A stretch of 64,000 nt of DNA from Planctomycetota bacterium (GTDB lineage: Bacteria; Planctomycetota; UBA1135; JADKAF01). The notes under the pieces are model-generated. The model was given only the letters and a program-made list of their open reading frames with translations. It was not told the DNA's origin and searched no databases. Positions 1-8,708 of this stretch are shown piece after piece; the first letter of the stretch is position 1, and each line of letters begins with the position of its first letter. Location: positions 4,588,001 through 4,652,000 of the forward strand of contig JADKAF010000001.1 in NCBI GenBank assembly GCA_016719295.1. The letters run 5' to 3'. A program made the translations under genes and the position numbers.

Positions 1-216
1 CTGGAACTTGGGCGCCTTTGCAGCAACGACCCCGTCTGCGCGCAGCACAAGCCCAGTCAGCTTCACGAAGGGCGCTTCAAGCATGGAGCAGCATGTCACG
101 GATGTCTGCTGATTGCCGAACCATCTTGTGAGCGTCGCAACGAGCTGCTCGACCGCTCGTTGGTTGTTCCTACGGTAGATCTGACTGACGCCGCTTTTTT
201 TGACGAGGGCCCGTGA
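1..216 (+). CDS. drmB: DISARM protein DrmB, C-terminal end (partial at left edge)
   Basis: The reading frame is open from base 1 to the TGA at 214..216 (71 residues). It contains the Cys-rich end typical of DUF1998 proteins, with HGAACHGCLLIAEPSCER followed by an ELLDRSLVVPT-like segment. In DISARM anti-phage systems DrmB carries this domain and is encoded just before drmC. Here the drmC start codon overlaps the stop as GTGA (213..216), which supports translational coupling. Only the last part of the protein is inside the window, and drmA and any methyltransferase gene would lie to the left. The frame and family are read directly from sequence; membership in a complete DISARM locus is inferred from the drmC neighbour. 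Confidence 0.75.
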   Translation: MELGRLCSNDPVCAQHKPSQLHEGRFKHGAACHGCLLIAEPSCERRNELLDRSLVVPTVDLTDAAFFDEGP

Positions 217-1028
217 GAGATCCCTTTCCGGTCCTGTCCTCGGCCGCGCTAGATGCGCTTGCAGGCGCGGTAGAACGTGGCGCCCTTGTGACGCCATTCG
301 GAGCGATGCAGGTAGGGCGCCATGTTGCAAAGGGCGAGCAGGCCGATGCGCTCCGATTGATTGAGGCGCTTCACGCTGCCGGCCTCGACTCCGGCGCGCT
401 CGTGGCAGCTCTCCGACTGGCGGCTGCGGCACGAAGGGAAGGAGAGCAGAAGCCGAGACCATCACTCGTTTGGTCCGACCTCGACATCGGGGGATCCAGA
501 AATACCGCCGTCGTCTGTAACGAACTCTTTCGCGGAGCACGTGAATCAGTGATCGTCTCGACCTTTAACCTTGGTCACAAGGCCAAGAACGGCGGATCGA
601 AGGGAAACCCAGTGCTTCGCCCTCTCGCTAAGCGCATGGCAGATGTAGGTACGCTTACAGTGCGACTCTTTGTCAACCTCCGCCGCCTCGAGTACATGTC
701 AGATTTCACCGAGCGCGAAGTTGAGGACGCCTTTGTCACCTGGCTGCGCAAGGAGATTTGGCCCTGGGATCCCGTGCCCGAGGTCTACTATGATCCGCGC
801 TCACTTCTCCCTGAGGGCGAGGAGAGTTCGTGCCTCCACGCCAAGTGCGTCGTTGTCGACGACGAGCGAGCGTTCGTTACCTCTGCCAATTTGACCGAAG
901 CCGCTCAAAGTCGAAACATCGAGGCCGGCGTTCTACTCGAGGATCCGCCGTTTGCGCGGCAGTTGCGACGGCAATTCGAGAGCCTAATCGATCGTGGCTA
1001 CGTACGGCGGCTTACGAGGTGTATGTAG
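213..1028 (+). CDS. drmC: DISARM protein DrmC, phospholipase D-like
   Basis: A 271-residue protein starting at GTG. It has a phospholipase D-type HxK motif near residues 208-216 (LHAKCVVVDD), followed by a conserved SANLTEAAQSRNIEAG segment, and only one such motif per chain, as in DrmC. An earlier strand with SVIVSTFNLG matches the PLD fold core. DrmC is the PLD-family member of DISARM, a defence system that restricts incoming phage DNA. The partial drmB frame directly upstream overlaps it by 4 bases, so the two are probably one operon. DrmC appears to be the last gene, since the next gene is unrelated and 190 bases away. Catalytic activity is not proven for the family. Confidence 0.85.
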   Translation: MRDPFPVLSSAALDALAGAVERGALVTPFGAMQVGRHVAKGEQADALRLIEALHAAGLDSGALVAALRLAAAARREGEQKPRPSLVWSDLDIGGSRNTAVVCNELFRGARESVIVSTFNLGHKAKNGGSKGNPVLRPLAKRMADVGTLTVRLFVNLRRLEYMSDFTEREVEDAFVTWLRKEIWPWDPVPEVYYDPRSLLPEGEESSCLHAKCVVVDDERAFVTSANLTEAAQSRNIEAGVLLEDPPFARQLRRQFESLIDRGYVRRLTRCM

Positions 1029-1220
1029 CGGTGACGCAGGGCTCTCCAGGAAGTGCGCCCTGAATCCTCGCCGCGAGGCGCCAGTAGGACGTGCCTCCAG
1101 GCCTCCGCCTTCGCTCTCCGCCACCGGCTCCGAGATCTCCTCGTAACACCCTGCCTTCTTCCATGACCTCCAGGCACGCGGCCCGAACTCGCGCGCCACG
1201 ACAACTTCGAAACCACGACC

Positions 1221-1718
1221 ATGTCCAATAACGGACCTCTTCAATCTTACGGCTCACCGGTCGTTCAAGTCCGGAGAGACCTCGATCCTCGATGGACCAT
1301 GGATCACCTGGAGCACATGCGATCGCATGCCGTGGCTTACGGGGCCAGCCTCAGCATGGATAACATGCGACGCATCGAGAGTAGCATCTTGGCACGACGC
1401 CCCCTTGAGCGGGTTCCTAAGGACTACCTGGTGTTCGCGATCGAAGTCGATGGTTCGCAAGTCGGGGACGTGGTAGTGGCGATCAGACAAGGTTGTCCGC
1501 CAGAGCTCGACGTCTGCGTTTTCGATGCGTACCAGGGCAAGGGGTATGCTCGGGAGGCCGTTCGACGAGCACTACAGGAACTCGACGTCATCACTCGAAC
1601 TGAACTAGTGGCGACGGTGCGGCCGGGAAACCCGAACCGGAAGCGAGTAGAAAGCCTGTTGTCCGCTTGCCAGTTCGAGAGGGTCGCCAACGGCCAATGG
1701 AAGTACATAGGACCTTAA
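1221..1718 (+). CDS. GNAT-family N-acetyltransferase
   Basis: A 165-residue protein with the GNAT acetyl-CoA binding motif A, visible as YQGKGYAREAVRRAL near residues 103-117 (Q-x-x-G-x-G/A pattern). A beta strand before it (ELDVCVFD) and a C-terminal NPNRKRVESLLSACQF segment resemble the motif B region where GNATs bind the cofactor. The N-terminal 60 residues are not recognised. The substrate cannot be told from sequence. It stands alone between drmC and an unrelated small gene, so there is no pathway context. It may be a passenger of the defence locus or an ordinary housekeeping acetyltransferase. Confidence 0.7.
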   Translation: MSNNGPLQSYGSPVVQVRRDLDPRWTMDHLEHMRSHAVAYGASLSMDNMRRIESSILARRPLERVPKDYLVFAIEVDGSQVGDVVVAIRQGCPPELDVCVFDAYQGKGYAREAVRRALQELDVITRTELVATVRPGNPNRKRVESLLSACQFERVANGQWKYIGP

Positions 1719-1885
1719 GGTCGCCTCTTGTGCCGCGCCGCACATGATCGGCGGCAGCTGTCGACCTAGGCGGATCCTTGCGTCCGAGCGTGACTTCGGT
1801 GATGCTCAGCGGCGAAGCCAACTCATTGGTTTGAACCTGAAGTGCGCCACGAGGCAGGGGTTTCGCTGATCCGATCGGAAGACGG

Positions 1886-2350
1886 TTGCCAAGCACCGTC
1901 GAGGAGCTGTGCATGCTTACGATACGAGCCATGGTTCGAGTTGGTCCCTGGATCGTCAGGGAGGTCATGAAGCAGGCCGATTTCACGAGCTGCCAAAGAT
2001 GTGGGACATCCATCAAGGAGATCTGGGTCTGTGAGGTTGACGTGGACTCTGAGCGGATCAGAGAGCTCGGCGGTCAGCGGGTTTGGGCTATTGGATCTAC
2101 GTGTGGCCCGACGCTGTTGGAAGTCTCGGAAGCAGAATGGAGCAAGCTGGAGCGTCCACTTGCTCGCAGGTTGAAACTTCTGGCAAGGATCGACCGTCTC
2201 ATCGCGGCCTCGGCATCGGGGGGGCATGTTCTCCCGAGCGTTGTCGTGCAGCGAAGGGGCGCCTTGGTCGATGGGACCGCCAAGGACAGGGAGATGAGGC
2301 ATCTGGGCCTCGTAGTTGGAGCGCAGATGAGAATCCTCGGGATTCACTAG
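1886..2350 (+). CDS. Hypothetical protein with CxxC motif
   Basis: A 154-residue frame opening at TTG 1886, with an ATG ten codons later (1913) as an alternative start. A CQRCGTSIKEIWVC segment (residues about 36-50) followed by AIGSTCGPTLLEVS near residue 70 looks like a metal-binding knuckle with a third cysteine. The second half is charged and helical. I do not recognise the family. No operon partner is evident. Confidence rests on codon-like composition and the ordered cysteine pattern only. Confidence 0.45.
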   Translation: MPSTVEELCMLTIRAMVRVGPWIVREVMKQADFTSCQRCGTSIKEIWVCEVDVDSERIRELGGQRVWAIGSTCGPTLLEVSEAEWSKLERPLARRLKLLARIDRLIAASASGGHVLPSVVVQRRGALVDGTAKDREMRHLGLVVGAQMRILGIH

Positions 2351-2782
2351 TGTTCCGCAGCCCGCAGAATGAGCGCAGAGCCGGCCCCGAGTCACGCCCT
2401 CCGAGACGTGCGACCGCGCCTCGCCAAGGCAGGAGCCCGAAGAGCGCGGACGATTTGGCCCCCCTGTTGTCGGCGCGCGAACCCCTACCGAACCTACATA
2501 GCGACGTCGACCTCAGCGCGCCCTAGCGATCGTCGAGAGCGCGCTGTGCCGGGGCTGCCACGCCGTCCTCGCCCACCTCGCCCCCACGCTCCAGCGCGCG
2601 CGGACCGGGATCACGGGTGGGCCGCTTAAGAGCGGACGGCTACCGTAAACTGCGGAGCCGCCTGGATGATGGGATTGCGGACGTTCGGGCGGAGCGCGAA
2701 GGGAGGTGGTTGGATAGAGCGGCTCCAACCCGAATACGGTGTCGAGCCTCGATTGCCACCTCAATCGAGTTCATCGATCTAC
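2351..2782. other. Stretch with no supported gene
   Basis: About 430 bases between two convergent genes. Short frames on both strands are open simply because the sequence is GC-rich. One short plus-strand frame around 2523..2640 contains a CRGCHAVLAHL-like peptide that could be a gene remnant, but it has no start or length to support a call. Confidence 0.5.
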
Positions 2783-3457
2783 CTATATGTTGATCCCAAA
2801 TGCGGCTGCGATTGCCACTCTCATCACCTCGATAGAGCTCGTCGACATGGCAACCGAGGTGGCCCTATCGTTCCAGCCCTGGTCTACGAGATTTGGCACA
2901 TCTCCCGTGAATATCTTGATATCTCCCTGAAAATTCTCGTGCTCCGCCAGGAGCCACGGCTTAGAGAAAGTTTCGCACCGCACGCTGCTAATAAGGTCGT
3001 TCCAGCTCCTCCCGTCCGGCCCCCCGCGCCGGGTCAGATTTACGTCCCAATCATATGATGCTGGGCCGGTTAGCACGTTGCCTAGCGAGAAATCATCACC
3101 CTCATAATTGATGTGTTGATAGAAGTTGACGTGCCACGGAGCCGCGGCTCCCACAGCACTTCCCGGGCGCGCGGCCGCAATGGCCTTCATTAGGCTTCCA
3201 ATAGTGGTGGAGTCGAACATCAGCCTAGGATCTTGATCGCTCGACAGTGCGGCTAATGCCTGTTCGGGTTCTCCGCCAGCAGGCTCTCGACTTGACAATG
3301 CGGCACTAAGCTCTGAGCGGCGCAACTTCGCCCAGGGCTCAAGCAGAATCCCGCTGAAATACTCCGAGGTTTCGCCAGGCGAAATGCGCTCTGCTACCAG
3401 CTTGCCCGCAACAAATCGACCATCTCGGATCTCCGGGTGAATTACGTACACTGCCAT
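2783..3457 (-). CDS. Beta/gamma-crystallin domain protein
   Basis: A 224-residue protein. Residues about 108-205 hold two Greek-key motifs. The first begins HVNFYQHINYEGDDF and ends SWNDLISSV; the second begins LLAEHENFQGD and ends GWNDRATSV. The two (N/D)DxxSS-type signatures (NDLISS and NDRATS) are the calcium-binding motifs of microbial beta/gamma-crystallins. The first 100 residues are unrecognised, and there is no obvious signal peptide. Bacterial members usually bind Ca2+ and are structural or stress-related; a specific role cannot be assigned. It is single and flanked by the degenerate repeat region. Confidence 0.7.
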   Translation of the reverse strand: MAVYVIHPEIRDGRFVAGKLVAERISPGETSEYFSGILLEPWAKLRRSELSAALSSREPAGGEPEQALAALSSDQDPRLMFDSTTIGSLMKAIAAARPGSAVGAAAPWHVNFYQHINYEGDDFSLGNVLTGPASYDWDVNLTRRGGPDGRSWNDLISSVRCETFSKPWLLAEHENFQGDIKIFTGDVPNLVDQGWNDRATSVAMSTSSIEVMRVAIAAAFGINI

Positions 3458-3569
3458 GCCTGCGGCTCCTGATTAGACTTTCTTCGTCCACTGTGTTGCG
3501 CGAGAATTGCCTTCGCATCCAGACGTCCAACCTGACCGGCTCGCCGCGGATTCGCTCGACCAGCTAGAA

Positions 3570-5041
3570 GGCCAGTAGGCCCTCCCAGATCGCCGCCTGC
3601 TCAACGTGCCACCCGGCAGGTTCAGCTGCTCCGACATCAGGCAGTCCGCTATAACCTGGTCCACCTAGCACGCGACCCGACCGCGGTAACCGCGAGCCGT
3701 CCTCCGAATCCTCCGCCCGACTCCCACCGCCGAGGCACACGCCCCGAACACCGGCAGGACCGGACCGACCGACACCAGCGTCGGCACCCACCAACACGAG
3801 ATGCGTGGGCACCGCCCGCCAAGGAATCCCGATTCCTCATTCCGACCCTCGCCCCGAGGCACCGCGCCTCGGATCCTAGCTCAGCCGGACCGACCGAGCA
3901 CGCGCTCGGTGATATGTCTGGGGGATTTCGCGGCGAAAGAGGTCGTGCGACTGGGGATTTTTCCTGGGCGGCCCAGATCCGCGCCTCATCAGGCTAAGCT
4001 GCAAGTGGCGGTGGTGTCGCGGGTTGTGGCCTGCGGACCATCTCAGCGAAGGCGCCGAGATTTTTCCCGACCGACGCGACCCGAGGTCAGCTGAAGGAGC
4101 GTCGCCACCCCCATCGTGGTCGTGCACCGAGCCTACTCCCGCGCCGGATTCCGGTTTCTTTACTCTGGCTCGATCGAGGCATGTCCTTGCGCGACTCACC
4201 GTCGAGCTCTTCTCGCGCCTGCCGCGCGAGCGGCGCCACCCGCTCGAGTTCCCGTCAGGTCCGCCGGCCGCCGGTTCGAGAGCCGATTGATCGCGCGGGG
4301 CGGCTGCTCGCCGTCGACCCGCCACCCGTCCTCGGGCACCCAGATTCCCGCCTTTGTCGTTCGCTGGCCTCCTCGAGCACTCGCATCAGGCATCAGCTCG
4401 AAGCACATCCATAAGCCCGCGATGCGGTCGCGAATGGCATCATTCGCCCAGAAACCTGCGAACCAGAGTCCCACGGAAAGCAAAGGTTCGGAAGAAGCGC
4501 GCTCAAGAAGGCCGCCCAAGAGCTCATGCAGCCCGCTCCGGAGAGACGGGCCAAGCTGCGCTAAGCTCGCTTCCTGACGTAACTTACGGCGTCCGCATCT
4601 TCGCGCGCCATCCTATGCGATCTGCGTCCCGATGCATCTTTCGCGGGACGCATAGGGGTCCCACCGTGCGGCTTCGCGGGACTCTCTTCGAACTTTCGGA
4701 GAATGGCGCTCTCTCGCGACCATTTGCTCCGGAGGCCGGCCGCGGAACTGCTGGGGTGAGGCGTTCGCGGCGCCGGAGCGGCGGGCGGAAAGTTCGAATC
4801 CGGTGCTGAGGTCCGGGTGGGACGCGGCGCGCAGGACTTCCGCATCGTGGCCAGGAGCCGCGGCGCCGAACTGCGCGTTCGGCCAGGCGCCCTCGACGAG
4901 GATCGCCGTGTCGTCTATCTCCATCGGCTGACGACACGCTGCGGCCCGTGCCCGGGAGGCTCCCGTTGAACGCGTACTGCGACGCTCTGGGCATTGAAGC
5001 CCCTCGCCTTGAGTCGTTCCACTCGAACCGTGAGGCCAACA
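3570..5041 (+). repeat. Degenerate ~1.4 kb repeat, copy A
   Basis: This stretch is present again, diverged and in the opposite orientation, at about 44652..46095. Blocks that match include bases around 3835..3960 (two short palindromes, CGAGGCACCGCGCCTCG and CCGAGCACGCGCTCGG, then a GGGGGATTTCGCGGCGAAAGAGGT block) and 4895..5041, which includes the first codons of the gene at 4966. Frames inside are not preserved between copies except at the right end, so most of it is probably non-coding or decayed. Boundaries are approximate. Confidence 0.65.
4817..4969 (+). CDS. Possible small ORF coupled to the downstream gene
   Basis: A short frame (50 residues from a GTG) whose stop TGA overlaps the start of the next gene. 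Its end, DEDRRVVYLHRLTTR, is also present in the inverted repeat copy near 44750..44850 as DEDRRGVYLHRLTTR, in the same relation to the same downstream start codon. Conservation of both frame and stop position in the two diverged copies is the only evidence that it is translated. Its true start is unknown and function unrecognised. Confidence 0.3.
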   Translation: MGRGAQDFRIVARSRGAELRVRPGALDEDRRVVYLHRLTTRCGPCPGGSR

Positions 5042-6468
5042 CCTACACGCGGCTCATCCTCGCGCTGCTCGAGCGTGGCGGACCGATGACGCTGGTGGAG
5101 GTCGCCGATCGCTTCGAGGAGGCGGGCGTCGCCTTCTTAGACCGCGCGCTGCTCTCGCTGCAGCGCTGCAAGCCTGGTCGGGCGCCCGTCGTGCGCGATG
5201 GCGAGCGATACGAACTCGATGTACGCGATCGCGAAATGGAGAGCTGGCTGTGGCGTCTCGGACTCCGGACTTCCACCGCGGCGACGCCTGCTCCTTCGGC
5301 GGCAGAAAGGCCCGAGACCCCGCCTCTTCGCAACCTGTCCGAGCCGATCCTGATCGAGGAGCTCGACGAGGCGTGGAACGAGACCGACATCAGCTCTTGG
5401 TCGGCGCAGCGCGTCGCTCTCGCCGTGCTCGACGCTCACTCGGGACCGCTCGCGCCGCCGGATGTCGTCCAGTTCGTCTCAGCTCGAACGACGCTGCACC
5501 GACTCCGCGTGGACGAGCCGTCGTTCCAGAAGCGGAGCTCCGGCGTCGCGATCCTCGCCGATGGCACCTGGTCGATCGCTGACCGCTCCGGCGACCCCTT
5601 CTGGTCGATGCGGACTGCCGTGCGCGCGCTCATCGAGAAGAACCGCAAGCCTGCGTCGCAACGGAGGGCTCCAGAGGACATCGAGGAGAGCCTCCGCAAC
5701 TTGGAGGCGAAATTCGAAACGGAACGACTGGAGCGAGCCAAGATCCGCCGCGCGATCCTCTACGCCTATCCCCGAACGAAGCCGCGCTGTCTCGCCCTGC
5801 TCGATGTCGCAGCGCGTGCTATCGAGACCTTCATCGGCGCCGAGTTCGATCGTGTCCCTGCGCGGCTCCAGGACTTCGACGGCATCGGAGCGATGGAGGT
5901 GCGCCCACTCCTCCGCACTCTCGGCTTCGATCACGCAGAGCGCCTCCTCTTCGAGCTCGGCCCTCCCCGAAAGACGAAGCAGCTCGACAAGGGGGGCCGA
6001 AAGCTCACGATCACGAACGAGCTCCTGATCTTCGGCAGCTGCGGCATCAGCCGAGCCTTCGGCGACGAGTCGAAGCTCGCCGAGTACCTGAGCACCGGTG
6101 AGGACACGAAGCTCCGCCGTCGCTTGGAGTCGAGCGTGAAGCACCTCTATGCCTTCTACGAGTACGGCCGGCTCCACGGCTACGTCCGGCTCCGTTGGGG
6201 CTTCCTCGACGAGACGATCACGGCACCTTGGTGTGCGCCTCTGGAGACCGTACTGCCCGAGCTCAAGAAGCAGGCACTGAAGAGTGGTGCAGCTCTCGAG
6301 GTCGTCGTCGGGAGCGCGCCGGGTTGGTCGGACCCTTGGTCGCGCGCGATCGTGGTCCACGTGAATCGCAACGCCCGGAGCTGGCACAACAACCTCCTCG
6401 CAAGCGACGGCGTTCCCATCGACGACCGCTTGATCCAGGCTGCGCGTCTGGTTGTTCCGCCGCCGTAG
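4966..6468 (+). CDS. Large hypothetical protein with N-terminal winged-helix-like region
   Basis: About 500 residues. I prefer the TTG at 4966 over the GTG at 4948: GGGAGG sits 6 bases upstream, the start overlaps the preceding TGA, and the inverted copy at 44.7 kb keeps the same spacing with a GTG. Residues about 25-75 (YTRLILALLERGGPMTLVEV and onward) look like a winged helix as in DNA-binding proteins. A charged, coiled-coil-prone stretch follows near residues 240-265. The C-terminal half is a compact unknown domain. I recognise no family. It precedes the tandem sigma-4 protein by about 90 bases, so the two may be co-transcribed. Confidence 0.65.
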   Translation: MNAYCDALGIEAPRLESFHSNREANTYTRLILALLERGGPMTLVEVADRFEEAGVAFLDRALLSLQRCKPGRAPVVRDGERYELDVRDREMESWLWRLGLRTSTAATPAPSAAERPETPPLRNLSEPILIEELDEAWNETDISSWSAQRVALAVLDAHSGPLAPPDVVQFVSARTTLHRLRVDEPSFQKRSSGVAILADGTWSIADRSGDPFWSMRTAVRALIEKNRKPASQRRAPEDIEESLRNLEAKFETERLERAKIRRAILYAYPRTKPRCLALLDVAARAIETFIGAEFDRVPARLQDFDGIGAMEVRPLLRTLGFDHAERLLFELGPPRKTKQLDKGGRKLTITNELLIFGSCGISRAFGDESKLAEYLSTGEDTKLRRRLESSVKHLYAFYEYGRLHGYVRLRWGFLDETITAPWCAPLETVLPELKKQALKSGAALEVVVGSAPGWSDPWSRAIVVHVNRNARSWHNNLLASDGVPIDDRLIQAARLVVPPP

Positions 6469-6559
6469 AGCGCGCGTCCCGTCGCGCGCGCCTCCTTGCC
6501 CATCCGCTGTCTGCCGGATAGCGTCGCCCCTCTACCCGCGACGCACGGAGAGGGGCGGT

Positions 6560-7957
6560 ATGAGGCTCACCACCGATGAGCGCCAGCAACTCGAAGCGCT
6601 GCGAAGCCGAGCTGAGGCCGTGGACCCGGTCGTCGCGCTGCATGGGCTGGACGGCCGCCTACGCGAGGACCCGGAGCTGGCCCTCGACTCGCTCGCCGAT
6701 CGCGTGCAGGACGCGCTGCGATCGGCATCCACCACCGTCTCGCTAGACGCGCCGGTTGGTGCCGACGACGCGTTGGTGATCGCGGACCTGATCCCCGATG
6801 CGCGGGACCTCGTCGATGAAGTCGACAGCGTTCGGCAGGTCATCGCTCGCATCTGGAGCGCCGCGCCAAGGCTCCTGACCCGACGTCAGGTCGCGATCCT
6901 CCGAATGCGCTACGGCGCGGCAGACGGACGCGAAAGAAAGTTCGACGAGATCGCCCGCAAGCTCGACTCGGAAGCGGATGCAGTCCGCCGCGGAGAGCGA
7001 CGCGCGCTTCAGCGTCTCCGGAGAGCGCCAGAGATCCATGCGCTCGCCAAGAGCATCGCGCGGACGAACTTGGCGGCGCGACCGGAGCCCCACTCTTCGA
7101 GCTTTCCGCCAGCGCCGGTGAAGCGCAGCGTGTTCGCTCGAGCATCGAGCTCGGCTGGAGCTCGCGAAGAAGCTCCGGCCCGAGGAAGCGCCGCGTCGAT
7201 CGCAACGGTCCCAGCGTTCCCGGCGGCCCAGCAGCGCCAACTCGACCATATCGCGCGATCGCCCGAGCGATGGCAGGAGGGCTCCAGCGACTTCGCCGCG
7301 GACGACCAGCCCCATGTAAGCGTGATGCGCGAGATCCCTCGCCGGCCGCAGGCAGTCATCCCCGAAGCGGAGTGGTTCCCCGTCGATGATCCCGAGAGCC
7401 TTGCTGCGGCATGGACGATGGCCTTTCCGCGCCTCACGACCAGGGAAGCCGAGATCGCTCGCCTGCGATTCGGAGCCGACGATGGCACGCAGCGAAGCTT
7501 GTACGCGGTAGGGCAGGCGCTCGGCCTCCATGGCTCAAGAGTTCGACAGTTGCAGGACAATGTCATCTTGAAGCTGCGTCGTCATCCCGAGACGGCAGGG
7601 CTGGCAAAGCGGCTCGAGGAGCAGCGCGACGCTCTAAACCGGCAGCACGATCGGAGGCTCGGTCGCCAGCGCAAGACGACCTCCACAGACGCCACAGCGA
7701 ATAAGCTCGAGCAGTCCGAGGAGCGCCTCGCTTGGGACAACCCACCGACGAGAGCGGACCGCGACGACGCCAGGACCGCCGTAGTCAGCGTCGCGCGAAA
7801 GTTGATCCGCGCGCTCGAGCGCTGCCGCGCCGGCCGGTGCCGAAAGCTCGTCACACCTCTTCGGCGCGCGATCGCGGCAGTCGAGGCCTGCGCAAACCAG
7901 CTGCTCGAAGACGAACTCGACGCTTCACCCGCCCACGGGGAGGACAGCCAGCGATGA
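6560..7957 (+). CDS. Protein with two sigma-70 region-4-like domains
   Basis: About 465 residues from ATG 6560, chosen because GAGAGGGG precedes it at good spacing. Residues about 60-170 resemble the end of a sigma-70 factor: a SLDAPVGADDALVIADLIPD segment as in the region 3-4 linker, then LTRRQVAILRMRYG and a helix-turn-helix. Near residues 295-360 a second region-4-like unit appears (LTTREAEIARLRFG, then LGLHGSRVRQLQDNVILKLRR). I see no region 2, so it should not bind the -10 element like a normal sigma factor. It could be an anti-sigma-like or transcription-activating protein of the mobile element. Its stop overlaps the next gene as ATGA. Confidence 0.65.
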   Translation: MRLTTDERQQLEALRSRAEAVDPVVALHGLDGRLREDPELALDSLADRVQDALRSASTTVSLDAPVGADDALVIADLIPDARDLVDEVDSVRQVIARIWSAAPRLLTRRQVAILRMRYGAADGRERKFDEIARKLDSEADAVRRGERRALQRLRRAPEIHALAKSIARTNLAARPEPHSSSFPPAPVKRSVFARASSSAGAREEAPARGSAASIATVPAFPAAQQRQLDHIARSPERWQEGSSDFAADDQPHVSVMREIPRRPQAVIPEAEWFPVDDPESLAAAWTMAFPRLTTREAEIARLRFGADDGTQRSLYAVGQALGLHGSRVRQLQDNVILKLRRHPETAGLAKRLEEQRDALNRQHDRRLGRQRKTTSTDATANKLEQSEERLAWDNPPTRADRDDARTAVVSVARKLIRALERCRAGRCRKLVTPLRRAIAAVEACANQLLEDELDASPAHGEDSQR

Positions 7958-8316
7958 GCGACCACGAAGACCAGAAGGAGCAGGCGATCCGCATGCTCGA
8001 AGAGCACGGCCCGACTCTCGCAGCCGAGGCGCGCGAGATCCTGAAGCAGCACCCCGGCGCGAAAATGGTCGGACTGATCCTCTCGCCGGACTCGCAGGAG
8101 GCTGCGCACTTCCGCGAGTGGGCCAGTGCCTCCGGTCAGACCGTGGCGGAGACCACGGGCATCGTCATCGTGGTGCCACGGAAGACCGCGCTCTCGATCC
8201 TGCGCGCGAGCGCGCCAGCGACCTTGGACTGGCTCGAGTCGGAGCCGGACACGCTACCGCTCGTTGCGGCGACGAAGGATGGGATGCGGCTCGGGTCGGT
8301 GAGCTTGTGGGTCTGA
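7954..8316 (+). CDS. Hypothetical protein, 120 aa
   Basis: It starts at the ATG that overlaps the previous stop (ATGA, 7954..7957), so it is probably translated with the tandem sigma-4 protein. The N-terminal half is acidic and helical. The C-terminal half alternates hydrophobic strands (MVGLILSPDS, IVIVVPRKTALSILRA), suggesting a small alpha/beta fold. No catalytic motif or family is recognised. Its position at the end of the plus-strand unit, converging on the recombinase operon, marks the boundary between the two transcription units. Confidence 0.55.
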   Translation: MSDHEDQKEQAIRMLEEHGPTLAAEAREILKQHPGAKMVGLILSPDSQEAAHFREWASASGQTVAETTGIVIVVPRKTALSILRASAPATLDWLESEPDTLPLVAATKDGMRLGSVSLWV

Positions 8317-8345
8317 ACCGCGAGCTCGGTCGCTCGCTTCGGACT

Positions 8346-8708
8346 TCACTCGACGCGCTCGACTTGCTCGAGCACCCGCTCCTGCGCCTTCCATAGCCCG
8401 AGCTTGATCAGCTTCTGCGCCCGCCTCGGCGACATCACCAATTCCCCGAGCAGCAACGCCTCCTGGATCCGCGGCGAGAGCAACACGAGATCCATGACCT
8501 GCACCATCCTCGTGTCCGAGAGCCCCAGCGCCCGCCCCACCTCGCCGTAGCTCTCGACGACACCGCGCTCGACGAGGTCGTCGATGTGGTGCGCCAACGC
8601 GATCATGCGCGCGACCCGCGACGGCGGCTCGGATCCGGCTTCGCGCTGCCGCCTTCCTCGCGCGCCGAACGGCAGCTTGAAGCGGAGTGATACGGAGGTG
8701 TGGCTCAT
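8346..8708 (-). CDS. Helix-turn-helix protein downstream of the recombinase
   Basis: A 120-residue basic protein. Residues about 35-75 contain ARMIALAHHIDDLVERGVV followed by YGEVGRALGLSDTRMVQVMD, a clear helix-turn-helix of the ParB/KorB-like kind. Its ATG overlaps the recombinase stop (ATGA), which places it last in the minus-strand operon. Small HTH proteins of this type often accompany large serine recombinases paired with DUF2924 proteins. It may be a DNA-binding cofactor or directionality factor, which is inference from position. Confidence 0.65.
   Translation of the reverse strand: MSHTSVSLRFKLPFGARGRRQREAGSEPPSRVARMIALAHHIDDLVERGVVESYGEVGRALGLSDTRMVQVMDLVLLSPRIQEALLLGELVMSPRRAQKLIKLGLWKAQERVLEQVERVE

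Noticed and set aside
3564..4809. Several overlapping ORFs in the degenerate repeat region
   Set aside because: Frames are not conserved between the two repeat copies.
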